Assembly (NCBI GenBank): GCA_035934555.1
Contig: DASYXT010000133.1
Span: 8,993-72,992, forward strand
Length of the DNA: 64,000 bases
Source of the DNA: DASYXT01 sp035934555
Lineage (GTDB): Bacteria; Verrucomicrobiota; Verrucomicrobiia; Limisphaerales; UBA8199
Reading direction: 5' to 3'
Under the pieces are notes generated by a model. That model saw only the letters and a program-made list of their open reading frames with translations. It did not search any database and had not been told where the DNA came from. The position numbers were made by a program, and so were the translations under genes. Every line of letters begins with the position of its first letter. The first letter of the stretch is position 1. This document shows positions 43,385 to 52,294 of the stretch, piece by piece.

Positions 43385-46096
43385 TCAGGATGGTCGCAGG
43401 ACAAAGTAAGGCTGGTTACTGAGGTCTGGGGCGAAGCCCGGATAGAGCAATGCGTAGCCAGAAACGTCCTGTATTTCGAAATAGTATTGGAGCGGATAAG
43501 GCGAGTCGGTGTATGCCGCGGGAATCAGAGCGTGGAAACGGTTGCGTTCGGTCCGCATCGCAACTGGCTGAAAGCGCTCGCCCTGGTTGACGTGCCGGTA
43601 ATAAAGGCGAACCAACGCGGGGGCCTTTTGCAATAGCAACTCAATCTCCAACGGCTGGCCGGGCCGAAAGGTTGCCGGCGGCAAATGATGGCCGGCGACG
43701 GTTGCGCGGTGGGGCCGTCCCAAGGCTTGCCGGATGCAATGTTCAACCGTTGGCTGCCGAGCGGGGGCGTCGCGGGTTTGGCTCAGCTTCTTTTCCATTG
43801 CGGCGATATCTGCGTCGATGGCGGGCAAACGGTCGAGCCAATGCCCGCGCAGGTTGGGCAGTTCCCCAACCGTTACGTCGGACTGATAAACACCCCGAGC
43901 GACGTCCGCCAGTCCCGCCCAGGCCGCGCGGGCGCGCCGATAAGCCTTCAACGCTTCGGCCAACGCGGTCCGGTCGCCGCTTTGTTCATAAACCGCATAA
44001 AGGACCCCGCTGCGGAGCTTCGCGCCGAAGAACCATCCGAGACCGATTTGGATTCTCACGTCAACGGCCATTCGGCGGTATTCAGGGGCGGCTTTGTTCC
44101 CGACGCGGTGTTGGGCAGTAGCAAGATTGCCGGCCGCGACGCGGGCATAATCCTCAAGCCATTGAGCGACTTCGAGGGGTGTGTATTTCCCGGTGGGTTT
44201 GCCCGCGAGCATCTCACGCGCACATTCGTTAATTGCGAGGAATAGTTGCGGATCGAGGGGGCTAACATTGCCGAAGACCTTGGGCGACGGGGTATCGCCA
44301 TAGGCGAGTCCAAGGTGGGGATCGAGCAGTGATTGATTGCTATACATCTCCGGCCAGTAGGTGTTGTTTGCGGCCGAAGGCGCATGAGCGGTGGTGACGA
44401 TGGGTAGAATCCGGGTAGCCTGTGCCAACGCGAGCTGGGCGGCCTGCACTCCCCGGCCAAAGGTTTTTCGCAACGCGCGCTGCCACACGCCGGCGTCGGT
44501 CTGCGGGTTATACAGGAGCCGTCCCCACAGCCGGAGGGTGTAAGAATATTTTTCCCAATCCCAGCGCGGTCTGAGAGAGGGGTCGGCATAGCCGCAGCGG
44601 TCGCCAGGGATGCCGGAACCGCGGCGGCCTTTGAACGTGAGCGGCTCCATGAGTTCCGCCCCGGTACTGCCGCAGAAGCTGAAGGCCCTGCTGTGCGCGG
44701 CGCCGGTCAGCGGGTCGCCCCAGAGCAGCAGGCGCTGGGTGCCCGGCCAGATGCGAAACATGACGCCATAACGGCGCGTTTCCTTGAGGAGATCGCCGTA
44801 ACCGTAGCGCAGGAAGCTGCGCGAGCCGCTGCTCAACTTCATCAACCCGCCGCCTTGTTTGCCGGGTCTGGGCCGCTCCAGTTCCCGGATATCGGCCTGA
44901 TGGTAGGGCAGGCCGAGATGTTCAGCCCAATACTTCGGTGCCACAGTCACGGGCATGCCCGTAGCCAGCGCCGAGTCAATCATGGTTTGATCGATGCCTT
45001 TGGCGTGCAGGTTGAGCTCAACCGGCCGCCCGCACCTAACGACGCCGTCGAACACCGTTCGCCAGAAATCGTAACTGCCCTCGGCCACTCCGCTTTCGCC
45101 GTGGGTGCGAAAGGTAATGCCGCTGATGGCCGGGCACGCCTGCAAGAGAGCCCGCACCGCATCGCGGCAGTAAGGGCCGTGGATTTCCGGCGACAATCCA
45201 GCGATCGTATAATTTGGATTCGGACTGTTCAGCCATTGATAGCCGTGCATCCAGATGCCAAGCTGAAATTCCAATCCGCACGCGACCGTCTCCTGGCTGA
45301 TGAACTTGAGCATCTCCAGATTGCGGTCGCGCTCCGCCTCGGACAGTTCCGGCACCCGGACATTGTATCCCGGAACCGACAGGAAGAACGGGTAGGCGAA
45401 CAGAAAATAGGCGTCGGTGACATTTTGCAGAAAATCATAGCCAATCCCGAGACTGAGATTGAACCGGTTAAAGCGTTGGGTTGCCAACGTGGCCAGGTAA
45501 CGCGGCCACATTTCACGATCATTGAACCATGGCTTGTCTTCCACTTCGCTGACAAAGCATCGAGCGACGCTGCGCACGCGGTTGGCAGGTTTCTCCACGG
45601 TTCGCTGGAGCGCACTCAACTCGGCGAGCGGATTGGTGGCAAAGTTCACGCGGTCCGCCAGTTCCAGCAGGGCATAGACCAATCCGCGGACATCCGAGCC
45701 GCAGGCCAACAGAACATCACGCTGGCCCATTTTGTCACGCGCCAGGCCCAGGGCTTCCGGAACGTTCGGCAACGCGAGGCCGGTCGCGGAGAGGGCCTGC
45801 TTGCCGCTGCTCGAATTGGCGGTGGCGGCGACAACACAGTCGAACCCGGCAGGGGCCTGTTCGAGGTTTGCAAAAATCTCCGCGGCAACACCCCGGCTCC
45901 TGAGCGCATCGAGCAATTCCGCCGCCGCCCATTGAAGGGGCTGTTGTTTGGCGTCTTCGGCATTGAGTATGAGGGCGACGCCTCGGAATCGTTCGCTCGC
46001 GGAAACGGTTCCGGGCAAAAGATTGGCCGTAGCGACTGCGGCCGTTGCGGCCATCGTGTTTTTCAAAAACTCGCGGCGTGAGTTTTTTGCAGTCAT
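43385..46096 (-). CDS. Large exported protein, alpha-glucuronidase-like N-terminal region
   Basis: The 903-residue protein has a twin-arginine signal (NSRREFLKNTMAATAAVATA). The N-terminal part (about 30-160; RGVALILNAEDAKQQPLQWA, then VLLACGSDVRGLVYALLELA) resembles the GH67/GH20-type N-terminal domain. The central part (about 170-560) looks like a barrel with LNLHAKGID and VTVAPKYWAEHLGLPYHQ. The C-terminal part is helical and then beta-rich. I cannot assign catalytic residues or a substrate. The ATG at 46096 starts the signal. It lies between an unknown secreted protein gene and a Gfo/Idh/MocA gene, all on the minus strand. Confidence 0.7.
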   Translation of the reverse strand: MTAKNSRREFLKNTMAATAAVATANLLPGTVSASERFRGVALILNAEDAKQQPLQWAAAELLDALRSRGVAAEIFANLEQAPAGFDCVVAATANSSSGKQALSATGLALPNVPEALGLARDKMGQRDVLLACGSDVRGLVYALLELADRVNFATNPLAELSALQRTVEKPANRVRSVARCFVSEVEDKPWFNDREMWPRYLATLATQRFNRFNLSLGIGYDFLQNVTDAYFLFAYPFFLSVPGYNVRVPELSEAERDRNLEMLKFISQETVACGLEFQLGIWMHGYQWLNSPNPNYTIAGLSPEIHGPYCRDAVRALLQACPAISGITFRTHGESGVAEGSYDFWRTVFDGVVRCGRPVELNLHAKGIDQTMIDSALATGMPVTVAPKYWAEHLGLPYHQADIRELERPRPGKQGGGLMKLSSGSRSFLRYGYGDLLKETRRYGVMFRIWPGTQRLLLWGDPLTGAAHSRAFSFCGSTGAELMEPLTFKGRRGSGIPGDRCGYADPSLRPRWDWEKYSYTLRLWGRLLYNPQTDAGVWQRALRKTFGRGVQAAQLALAQATRILPIVTTAHAPSAANNTYWPEMYSNQSLLDPHLGLAYGDTPSPKVFGNVSPLDPQLFLAINECAREMLAGKPTGKYTPLEVAQWLEDYARVAAGNLATAQHRVGNKAAPEYRRMAVDVRIQIGLGWFFGAKLRSGVLYAVYEQSGDRTALAEALKAYRRARAAWAGLADVARGVYQSDVTVGELPNLRGHWLDRLPAIDADIAAMEKKLSQTRDAPARQPTVEHCIRQALGRPHRATVAGHHLPPATFRPGQPLEIELLLQKAPALVRLYYRHVNQGERFQPVAMRTERNRFHALIPAAYTDSPYPLQYYFEIQDVSGYALLYPGFAPDLSNQPYFVLRPS

Positions 46097-46148
46097 TGAC
46101 GGGGTTCTTGCACCGAATGCCGGCATGGTTCGGATACTTCAGGGAAGT

Positions 46149-47426
46149 TCATTGCGCGCGCAGCCAGATTGCCCGAATGGCATCCTCGTCGCCGAAGCCG
46201 GTTGGGACAGCCGCGCTTGGGCGATTGGCATAGTACCAACGTTTATCGTCGAGAGGGGAACGGAGTGTGCGGCTGCCGGGCATTTCGAGAAAGCCGTTCG
46301 GGTCTGTTCGCCGCACCCAATCCCAGGCGTACCGCAGCCAGCGGGACCTGTACTCCTGGTTCTGGTGAGCGAACCAGGTGATTTCGTCGTAACCCCAGAT
46401 CCAGATACCGCCGGCCCCGGCTTGCCCGGGCGTCTGGCTCACTCCCCAGTTATCCAACTCGACCAGGTAAGGCAGATGCTCGCAGGTCCAGCCGCTGAAG
46501 GTCTGCCCGCCTTTACTGCGACCATAAAGGGCGTCCGAGAAGCCCGCCTTCAAGATGGCTTGCTGCGGCTGGTCCGCGACCTCCTTGATTCTGAGGGGGA
46601 AGGCATGGAAATCCAGCAGGCATCGGCCATGGCGCATGAGTCCGCCGCTGGGCACATGGCCGTTGCACAGGACCATATGGCGGCGGGCATGAGCTGCGGC
46701 GTAAACCCGCACGCGGCTCAGAAGGTCTGCCCACAGAGCGTTGTCGGGATCATTTTTGTTCATGATCTCGACCTGCCCGAAGTGGATGGCTTCAAAGCCC
46801 GCGTCGATGTAAGAGGCGGCCTGGTAATAGAACCAAAGCCGTGTCTCCAGACGGCTTTCGTCGGGTACCGAGGCATTCGGGCCCCAATTCCGGCGCTGCC
46901 CCTCGGGATAGATCATATCCGCATAGCGAAAGTTTCTGTGCTCGACCGGTTGCCCCAGGCCGGTGAACACCCATCCCGGCACCTCGAGTTGGTTGACCCT
47001 CGGGCTCACGGTCTCGAAGACGCAAGCTTCCAGGATCATATCCGGGTCATGCGCCAGCAGTTTGGGAGCCTGGACTTTGGCGCGTTGGACATTGTGCAAG
47101 AAATCCGCTTCGGCTCCCCACAGGCAGAGGCTCCTCCCAATATACTTGGCGCCGATGCGGGTGAGCATCCGGATATTGTCGTCGAGGTCGCCACGTCCGT
47201 TGAACAGTCCCTCCATGGAAATGGCGCGCGAGAGATAATTCTCAAGCACCTCGCGTGAGATCGTGCGGTCAAAACGGTAGTTGCGGGAAGGTTCTGTGGC
47301 GGATGGTTGGGCTGAGGCGGTGGCGTTTTGCTGCGCGCGAGCCAGGTCTTGCGCCGCGCCGGCGTGGGTGAGTCCGCCCAGGGCTAACCCTGCTGCCGCC
47401 CAGAACTGGCGGAAGAGCCGCATCAT
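46149..47426 (-). CDS. Secreted protein of unknown function
   Basis: The 425-residue protein has a signal peptide (MMRLFRQFWAAAGLALGGLTHAGA); ATG codons at 47441 and 47450 are alternative starts. The mature part is barrel-like, with GAKYIGRSLCLWGAEAD, GFEAIHFGQVEIMNK, HMVLCNGHVPSGG and WIWGYDEITWF, which suggest a glycosidase-type fold with a Glu near IHFGQVE. I do not recognise a named family. It stops 52 bases before the start of the large exported protein downstream and may be in its operon. Confidence 0.65.
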   Translation of the reverse strand: MMRLFRQFWAAAGLALGGLTHAGAAQDLARAQQNATASAQPSATEPSRNYRFDRTISREVLENYLSRAISMEGLFNGRGDLDDNIRMLTRIGAKYIGRSLCLWGAEADFLHNVQRAKVQAPKLLAHDPDMILEACVFETVSPRVNQLEVPGWVFTGLGQPVEHRNFRYADMIYPEGQRRNWGPNASVPDESRLETRLWFYYQAASYIDAGFEAIHFGQVEIMNKNDPDNALWADLLSRVRVYAAAHARRHMVLCNGHVPSGGLMRHGRCLLDFHAFPLRIKEVADQPQQAILKAGFSDALYGRSKGGQTFSGWTCEHLPYLVELDNWGVSQTPGQAGAGGIWIWGYDEITWFAHQNQEYRSRWLRYAWDWVRRTDPNGFLEMPGSRTLRSPLDDKRWYYANRPSAAVPTGFGDEDAIRAIWLRAQ

Positions 47427-47633
47427 TGATTTAGTTGTCATTTCTGCCAACGGGACGCAGGATTGCCCAGGGTGGGCGGCGAGGCAAGAGTCGAGGCGGC
47501 TCGATGCTACCCCTACCGGCCGCTATGCTAAAGCATTTCATCACTTGACAGGCGCGAATGGGTCCGCATCTTCAGACAGGGTTTGCTTCAAGGCAGCGGT
47601 ACCGGTAAGAACGTTGGCAATAGCTGTGTGCAT

Positions 47634-48137
47634 ATGAAGAACTTCTTCATGGTTACGATGATGTTCATCGCGATGGCCGCGTCTGCGCTAGACCTCGCCT
47701 TCACTCCGCAGCAGATGACCATTACCGGGCCAATGACGCTGACCAACGGTATATTGGTGCAGCCGTGCGAGACTGGAATTACAAATTCGGGGCGGATGAG
47801 CTGCAGGTTCAAGGTTGCCAATGCGGCCGAGTTTGCCGTGGCGGCAGAAGTCCGCACCACGGGGCCGGGTGGCGGTTCGTTTTATGTCAATATCGATGGG
47901 GAACCGGTCGAGCCGGAAATGGTTTGGGAGATTCCGGTGACCCGGAGTTTTGCGCTGCGGGTGGCGACGTGGGGGCGCAGCCAAACGAATGCGAAGCCTG
48001 GGCCGAAGTACTTCCACCTCGCGGCGGGTGAGCACGAGTTGATCGTGCGCGGCAGGTCGGCAGGAGTCGAGGTGCGCAGTTTGCTGGTGGTCGAGCGGCC
48101 AGCGCCGGCATCGCACCTGCACGCGGGAAGTCCTTAG
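47634..48137 (+). CDS. Small secreted protein of unknown function
   Basis: The 167-residue protein starts MKNFFMVTMMFIAMAASALD, a short signal peptide. The mature part is beta-rich, with CETGITNSGRMSCRFKVANA, GGGSFYVNIDGEPVEPEM and YFHLAAGEHELIVRGRSAGV, resembling a small carbohydrate-binding-like jelly roll. No match is claimed. It is divergent from the unknown secreted protein at 46149-47426 across a 207-base gap that contains no other gene. Confidence 0.6.
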   Translation: MKNFFMVTMMFIAMAASALDLAFTPQQMTITGPMTLTNGILVQPCETGITNSGRMSCRFKVANAAEFAVAAEVRTTGPGGGSFYVNIDGEPVEPEMVWEIPVTRSFALRVATWGRSQTNAKPGPKYFHLAAGEHELIVRGRSAGVEVRSLLVVERPAPASHLHAGSP

Positions 48138-48193
48138 GCTGCGTTTGGAAAAGTGACGGGGGCCCCGACACTACGTTTTCGGAAGGCGCCGGA

Positions 48194-48229
48194 GATTAAG
48201 ATTAGGATTACGATTAAGATTCAGACTAA
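48194..48229. repeat. Hexanucleotide tandem tract (six 6-bp units)
   Basis: Six units keep exact 6-bp register upstream of the next gene: GATTAA, GATTAG, GATTAC, GATTAA, GATTCA, GACTAA. The tract ends 13 bases before the ATG at 48242, so it forms the 5' leader and could affect translation. It is non-coding. Confidence 0.55.
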
Positions 48230-48241
48230 TAAGATCAGCCA

Positions 48242-48946
48242 ATGAAAAAACAAACCCTGTTCAGTCTAACGGTTTTGGCAGCGAGCTCGCTCCTTGCGGC
48301 GGGCGCAACTCCCAAGGATGACATCACCACTGCCGCCCAGAAGCTGGGCGACCAACCCAATTACTCCTGGCGAACGACGTTTGTTGTCCCTGAGGACGCC
48401 CAGTTCAAGCCCGGCCCCGCGGATGGGAAAACCGAAAAAGAAGGGATCACCTGGGTCAGCATGAGCTTCTTCGATAATAAAATGCAGGCGGTGCTCAAGG
48501 GCAAGAAGGGAGCGCTGACCGACCAGGACGGGGCTTGGAAATCCGTCGAAGAACTGGAGAAAGAAGAGGGGCCCGGCCGGTTCGGCGCGATAATCGTGCG
48601 CAACATCAAAACGCCCGCCAAAGAAGCCGCCCGACTCGCCGCCGCTGCCAAGGAACTCAAGCTGGAGGATAACATCTATTCCGGCGATCTGACGGAGGAA
48701 GGAGCCACGGCGATGCAAACGTTTGAAACCGGCGGTTCCGAACATCCCACCGTGAGCGATGCCAAGGGCTCCGTCAAATTCTGGGTCAAAGATGGCGCTT
48801 TGACCAAGTACGAGTTCAAATTGAAGGGCAATATTAAATTCGGCGATAACGAGTTTCCCAACGACCGCACCACGACGGTGGAGATCAAGGATGTGGGCAC
48901 GACCAAATTGGAAGTGCCCGAAGAGGCAAGAAAGAAGATTTCCTAG
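48242..48946 (+). CDS. Secreted protein of unknown function
   Basis: The 234-residue protein has a signal peptide (MKKQTLFSLTVLAASSLLAA). The mature part is charged and mostly beta, with NYSWRTTFVVPEDAQF, EGITWVSMSFFDNKMQAVLK, GSVKFWVKDGALTKYEFKL and TTTVEIKDVGTTKLEVPEEA. This resembles small periplasmic proteins common in Verrucomicrobia whose role is unknown. A hexanucleotide repeat precedes the start. The next gene is convergent. Confidence 0.7.
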   Translation: MKKQTLFSLTVLAASSLLAAGATPKDDITTAAQKLGDQPNYSWRTTFVVPEDAQFKPGPADGKTEKEGITWVSMSFFDNKMQAVLKGKKGALTDQDGAWKSVEELEKEEGPGRFGAIIVRNIKTPAKEAARLAAAAKELKLEDNIYSGDLTEEGATAMQTFETGGSEHPTVSDAKGSVKFWVKDGALTKYEFKLKGNIKFGDNEFPNDRTTTVEIKDVGTTKLEVPEEARKKIS

Positions 48947-48984
48947 TGGGCAACCGCAACGTCAGGCACGGCCTAACCGACGGT

Positions 48985-50364
48985 TCATGGTTTTTCCGCA
49001 CCAGCCAGCGCCGGGTCGTCCAGGTCCAAGCGGTACATGATTTGGTTGTAGTTGTAGCGCGCAGTGATTTGCGGATGATCGGCAAATTCCGCCGTGTATG
49101 TGCCTTCGAAAATCAGGACCGGCGATGACGCCGGGGTGAACTCCGGATGCAAGCGCGGATTGTAAAAGGTGTAGTTGTGATGGCTCAGGATTTTCACCGC
49201 CTTACCCCACGGACCCAGTGGTGAGGCGGCTTCCGCGTACCAAATTTCACCGAAGGCGGAGGGCCGGCCATAGGCCTGCATAAAAACGGTCACCCAGCGG
49301 CGGCGGAAAGGGTTCCATGCAATCGAACCGCTATGAAGTTTAACCGGTTCGCCGCTCTCGGCAGATGGCAGCGTTGGCTCTGGATGCAGAACTTCCCAGG
49401 TGGCGGGGTCTTTCCAGGCTTCGAAAGTTGCCGGGCATCGCAGCGTAGGCCGGGGGTTGCCGAACAGCACCCATTGCTTGCCGTCTGAATCGGTCCAAAA
49501 CGCGGGCTGCCCCTCCGGCGCCGGGGGCTTCCTGGGCGCCCCATCCGATTTGTTCCAAAGCACGCGCTCGCGCTCAAATCGCGCGGTCGAATCGTTCCAC
49601 ACGCAGAGGCCGCACTGGTAGGCCTCCAGGTGGTTCCGGATTTTAACGTAAGTCGCCACCAGGTGCGGCTGTCCTGCGACATCCGGCAGGCTGACATAAC
49701 CGCTCAGCCAGGTCGGGCCGCTCCCGGGCATCGGGGCCAGCCCACGCACCTTGCCCGAGGCGTCCCGGAAATAATTCAACTCCAGACGCAACGGAGGTTC
49801 GAATGAACTCAGGGGCTGAGGAGAAGTTGTGCCGCCGGTCATGTCGAAAATCCCCAGCGGATAATTGGCCAAAGTCGTGTCCCCGAAAGCCCAGAAGAGC
49901 TTTCCGCGATAAACGGCATTTTGGACGCTGTCACAGCCGAGAACACCGGATTCGATTTCACCCGGCTCTTGGCCCAGCTTTTGGCTTTCCGCAAACAGTC
50001 CCGCCCCCGTCAGCCTTCCAAGACACTTCGCGATGCTCGTGCGCTCGACTTCTATCCTCAGAGTTTTGCCCGGCTCCGGTTTCAACCGCACGCCGCGGTA
50101 GCCGAACCCGTCCTTCGGCCGCTCGTAGCCATCGGCCAGCACATCAAACCAGATTTCGCGCCCCATCAACTCCGGCAAATCAAAGGCGATGGCTCCTGCG
50201 TTATCACTCACGAAGCAAACCTCGTGGGTGGTGCGCAGTTCGACCAATGGCACAGGCCAACCGCTGCCTTTCTCGACCACCTGGACGTGGCAGGGCTCGA
50301 GTGCGGCTGCCGCGCTCACCAGGACCAGCCAGGCCGCGAGAGTGGAGATGATGGGATTCTTCAT
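48985..50364 (-). CDS. Secreted beta-propeller-like protein (GH43/DUF4185-like)
   Basis: The 459-residue protein has a signal peptide (MKNPIISTLAAWLVLVSAAAA). A short N-terminal beta domain (about 22-115) is followed by a propeller-like region with KLFWAFGDTTLANYPLG, GLCVWNDSTARFERERV, WVLFGNPRPTLRC, SIAWNPFRRRWVTVFMQ and EIWYAEAASPLGPWG, typical of five-bladed GH43/GH117 or DUF4185 folds. Specific catalytic residues cannot be assigned. It overlaps the GH5-like gene by four bases (ATGA), so the two are co-translated and likely act on the same polysaccharide. Confidence 0.7.
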   Translation of the reverse strand: MKNPIISTLAAWLVLVSAAAALEPCHVQVVEKGSGWPVPLVELRTTHEVCFVSDNAGAIAFDLPELMGREIWFDVLADGYERPKDGFGYRGVRLKPEPGKTLRIEVERTSIAKCLGRLTGAGLFAESQKLGQEPGEIESGVLGCDSVQNAVYRGKLFWAFGDTTLANYPLGIFDMTGGTTSPQPLSSFEPPLRLELNYFRDASGKVRGLAPMPGSGPTWLSGYVSLPDVAGQPHLVATYVKIRNHLEAYQCGLCVWNDSTARFERERVLWNKSDGAPRKPPAPEGQPAFWTDSDGKQWVLFGNPRPTLRCPATFEAWKDPATWEVLHPEPTLPSAESGEPVKLHSGSIAWNPFRRRWVTVFMQAYGRPSAFGEIWYAEAASPLGPWGKAVKILSHHNYTFYNPRLHPEFTPASSPVLIFEGTYTAEFADHPQITARYNYNQIMYRLDLDDPALAGAEKP

Positions 50365-51548
50365 GATGTTCCAGGCGCCGGTTGCAGCATTTGCGGGGTA
50401 AGGCCGCGGAAGAGGTTGAGCCAGGAGAGGTACAGCGACTGGACGACTGACAGGTTGCCTGCTTTTTCCAGCGCCAGGAGTTCACCCAAACCCTCGGACG
50501 GGTACTGGCCGAGCCAGCCGCGAGCCAGCGCGCGGGAACGGAGTAAAAACTCACGTTCTTCAGCCGCGTCGCAGTGGAGCGGGAACGTTTCTTCCACGAC
50601 GATGGGTTTGCCGATGTCGAATCGCTTCAGAGTTTGGAGCGCTTCATCCACCTTGCCGGTTTCAGGGTAGATATGAACGGCGATGAAATCCAGTTGGCGC
50701 CCTGCTACCTGTTGAGAAATTCCCCACATCGGCAGCATGCCGACCGTGAGCAGATGCCTCCGGTCCTCTTTGTGAATGGCAGAGACCATAAGGTGGGTCC
50801 AAGCCTTCGTGATCTGATCGAGCGAACGGCCCTTGGGTTGCAGGCTCAGCCTCTGAAGGAATTCGTAATCGCCCATGCGGCCGGTGTACCACCCGTCTTT
50901 GGGCTGCCCGGTGGCGATTGGCTCGTTCATCAAGTCGTAGCAAAAGACCGCTGGGCTGCGCGCACAAACCGTGGCGATCGCCCGCCAGAAACGCGCCTGC
51001 ACGGCCCACCGCTTTTGGTCTGACAACTTGTCGTACCAGGCCGCACGGTGTTCGATGTGATAGGAAGCCAGGCCGGTGAGGTCCAGATACACGCCCTTTT
51101 GCTCAGCCAGCGTGAGCCAATGCGCCAACTCGGCCAGCGCCTGCGGATTGGGCGTTTCCGGGCCGGCCATAAAATGGGGAACCTGCAGATGGATGCGCGC
51201 CACATTGGCGCCCATTTGGCGGAAGTCGTCAAAGTCGCGCGCGACTTTGTCCCAATCGACGGGCGCGGGCGGGTCCGGCTCGTTAACGGCGTAATTGTGC
51301 CCCCAGGGGATGAACGGCTTTCCAGAGTCAGCCAGCACGAAATGCCGGTGATCATCTGCAACACGAACAAACTCCATCGCTGAAGCGCAGCTCCCAGCAA
51401 GCAACATGAAAAAAACCAGCACGTTGAAGCCGCGGCAGCAAGCAGGTCCGGCTTGGTTGATGATCTTGGGGTTAAAAATTCGGAACGACACAGGAATTAC
51501 GTGCGCGCGCCCGCGCGCGCCTGACCTCAGCCCCACGCGTTCAGACAT
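50361..51548 (-). CDS. Secreted glycoside hydrolase, GH5/clan A cellulase-like
   Basis: The protein has about 395 residues; a hydrophobic signal near residues 40-57 (FNVLVFFMLLAGSCASA) suggests that the true start may lie further downstream. The mature part begins FVRVADDHRHFVLADSGKP and shows GANVARIHLQVPHF, DLMNEPIAT (acid/base glutamate after Asn) and IVVEETFPL (likely nucleophile glutamate), the clan GH-A arrangement. It is upstream of and overlaps the propeller-like gene by four bases. The substrate is a beta-linked polysaccharide or oligosaccharide by inference. Confidence 0.8.
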   Translation of the reverse strand: MSERVGLRSGARGRAHVIPVSFRIFNPKIINQAGPACCRGFNVLVFFMLLAGSCASAMEFVRVADDHRHFVLADSGKPFIPWGHNYAVNEPDPPAPVDWDKVARDFDDFRQMGANVARIHLQVPHFMAGPETPNPQALAELAHWLTLAEQKGVYLDLTGLASYHIEHRAAWYDKLSDQKRWAVQARFWRAIATVCARSPAVFCYDLMNEPIATGQPKDGWYTGRMGDYEFLQRLSLQPKGRSLDQITKAWTHLMVSAIHKEDRRHLLTVGMLPMWGISQQVAGRQLDFIAVHIYPETGKVDEALQTLKRFDIGKPIVVEETFPLHCDAAEEREFLLRSRALARGWLGQYPSEGLGELLALEKAGNLSVVQSLYLSWLNLFRGLTPQMLQPAPGTS

Positions 51549-51555
51549 GTGATGG

Positions 51556-52254
51556 TCAGGCCGCGTGCGACCCGTCGCAAAAAGGCTTGTTCGTTGAGCG
51601 TCCGCACCGGCACAAGGTCATCCGGTTGCGAACCTCATAGGGTTTGCCATCCGCAGAAACGACCGGAATGCCGCCGCGCACCCAAATCGGCCCGCTGACT
51701 TCTTTAGCTGTGTCCTCGATTAAGCCCAGGGACGGTTCGAATTTTGGTTCAATGGGCTCACCCGTTTGCCGATCCCACGCCACCAGCCGTCCGGACGGAC
51801 AATGACCCGCCTCAAACTCGACCAGGCGCCGCGCTTCCGGACTGTCCGTTTGTTTCACAAGATTCCAGATGCGGCCTTTCGGATCGCAGAATCGAGCGAA
51901 GGCGCAAAGCTTTTCGGCGTCGGTGAGCAGCATGGTCGGCCCCTCGATGGTCTCGGCCTGTTCCAGGTAAGGCTCGCGGCTGGCCGTTTCGGTGCCGTCG
52001 AACTGAACCTTTGCATGGGTGCCGTCGCAAAAGGGTTTGTTCTTGGACTGGCCGCAGCGGCAAAGCGCATACTGCGGCTGCGCCGGGAAGCTCTTCCCAT
52101 TTTTGTACTCGAGGGATTCGCCTTCGACATTGGTGACGATCCACTGCTCAGTGAGCGGCAGCCTGCCGCTGACGAGATAAGGGCCATCCTTGGTGATCTG
52201 GATCTTCGCGTTCGGTGGTTCTTGCTTGTTCATAATTGGTGCTCGTTTAGCCAT
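51556..52254 (-). CDS. Double-CDGSH iron-sulfur protein
   Basis: The 232-residue protein has two CDGSH-type 2Fe-2S sites, CRCGQSKNKPFCDGTH and, at the C-terminus, CRCGRSTNKPFCDGSH, each with the three cysteines and one histidine that bind the cluster. The region between (CAFARFCDPKGRIW) links them. The layout matches bacterial CDGSH proteins with duplicated domains; the role is thought to be in redox or iron homeostasis. The ATG at 52254 (MAKRAPIM) was chosen; one at 52233 is also possible. It lies between the GH5-like gene and a Gfo/Idh/MocA gene. Confidence 0.88.
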   Translation of the reverse strand: MAKRAPIMNKQEPPNAKIQITKDGPYLVSGRLPLTEQWIVTNVEGESLEYKNGKSFPAQPQYALCRCGQSKNKPFCDGTHAKVQFDGTETASREPYLEQAETIEGPTMLLTDAEKLCAFARFCDPKGRIWNLVKQTDSPEARRLVEFEAGHCPSGRLVAWDRQTGEPIEPKFEPSLGLIEDTAKEVSGPIWVRGGIPVVSADGKPYEVRNRMTLCRCGRSTNKPFCDGSHAA

Positions 52255-52294
52255 GGTGAGTCCTGCGCAAACATGCTGGGGGCATTCCACATTT

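Noticed and set aside
44693..46081. 462-codon plus-strand frame opposite the large exported protein gene
   Set aside because: The minus strand encodes a twin-arginine signal and a continuous protein; the plus frame is a codon-bias shadow, as is the one at 45948-47258.
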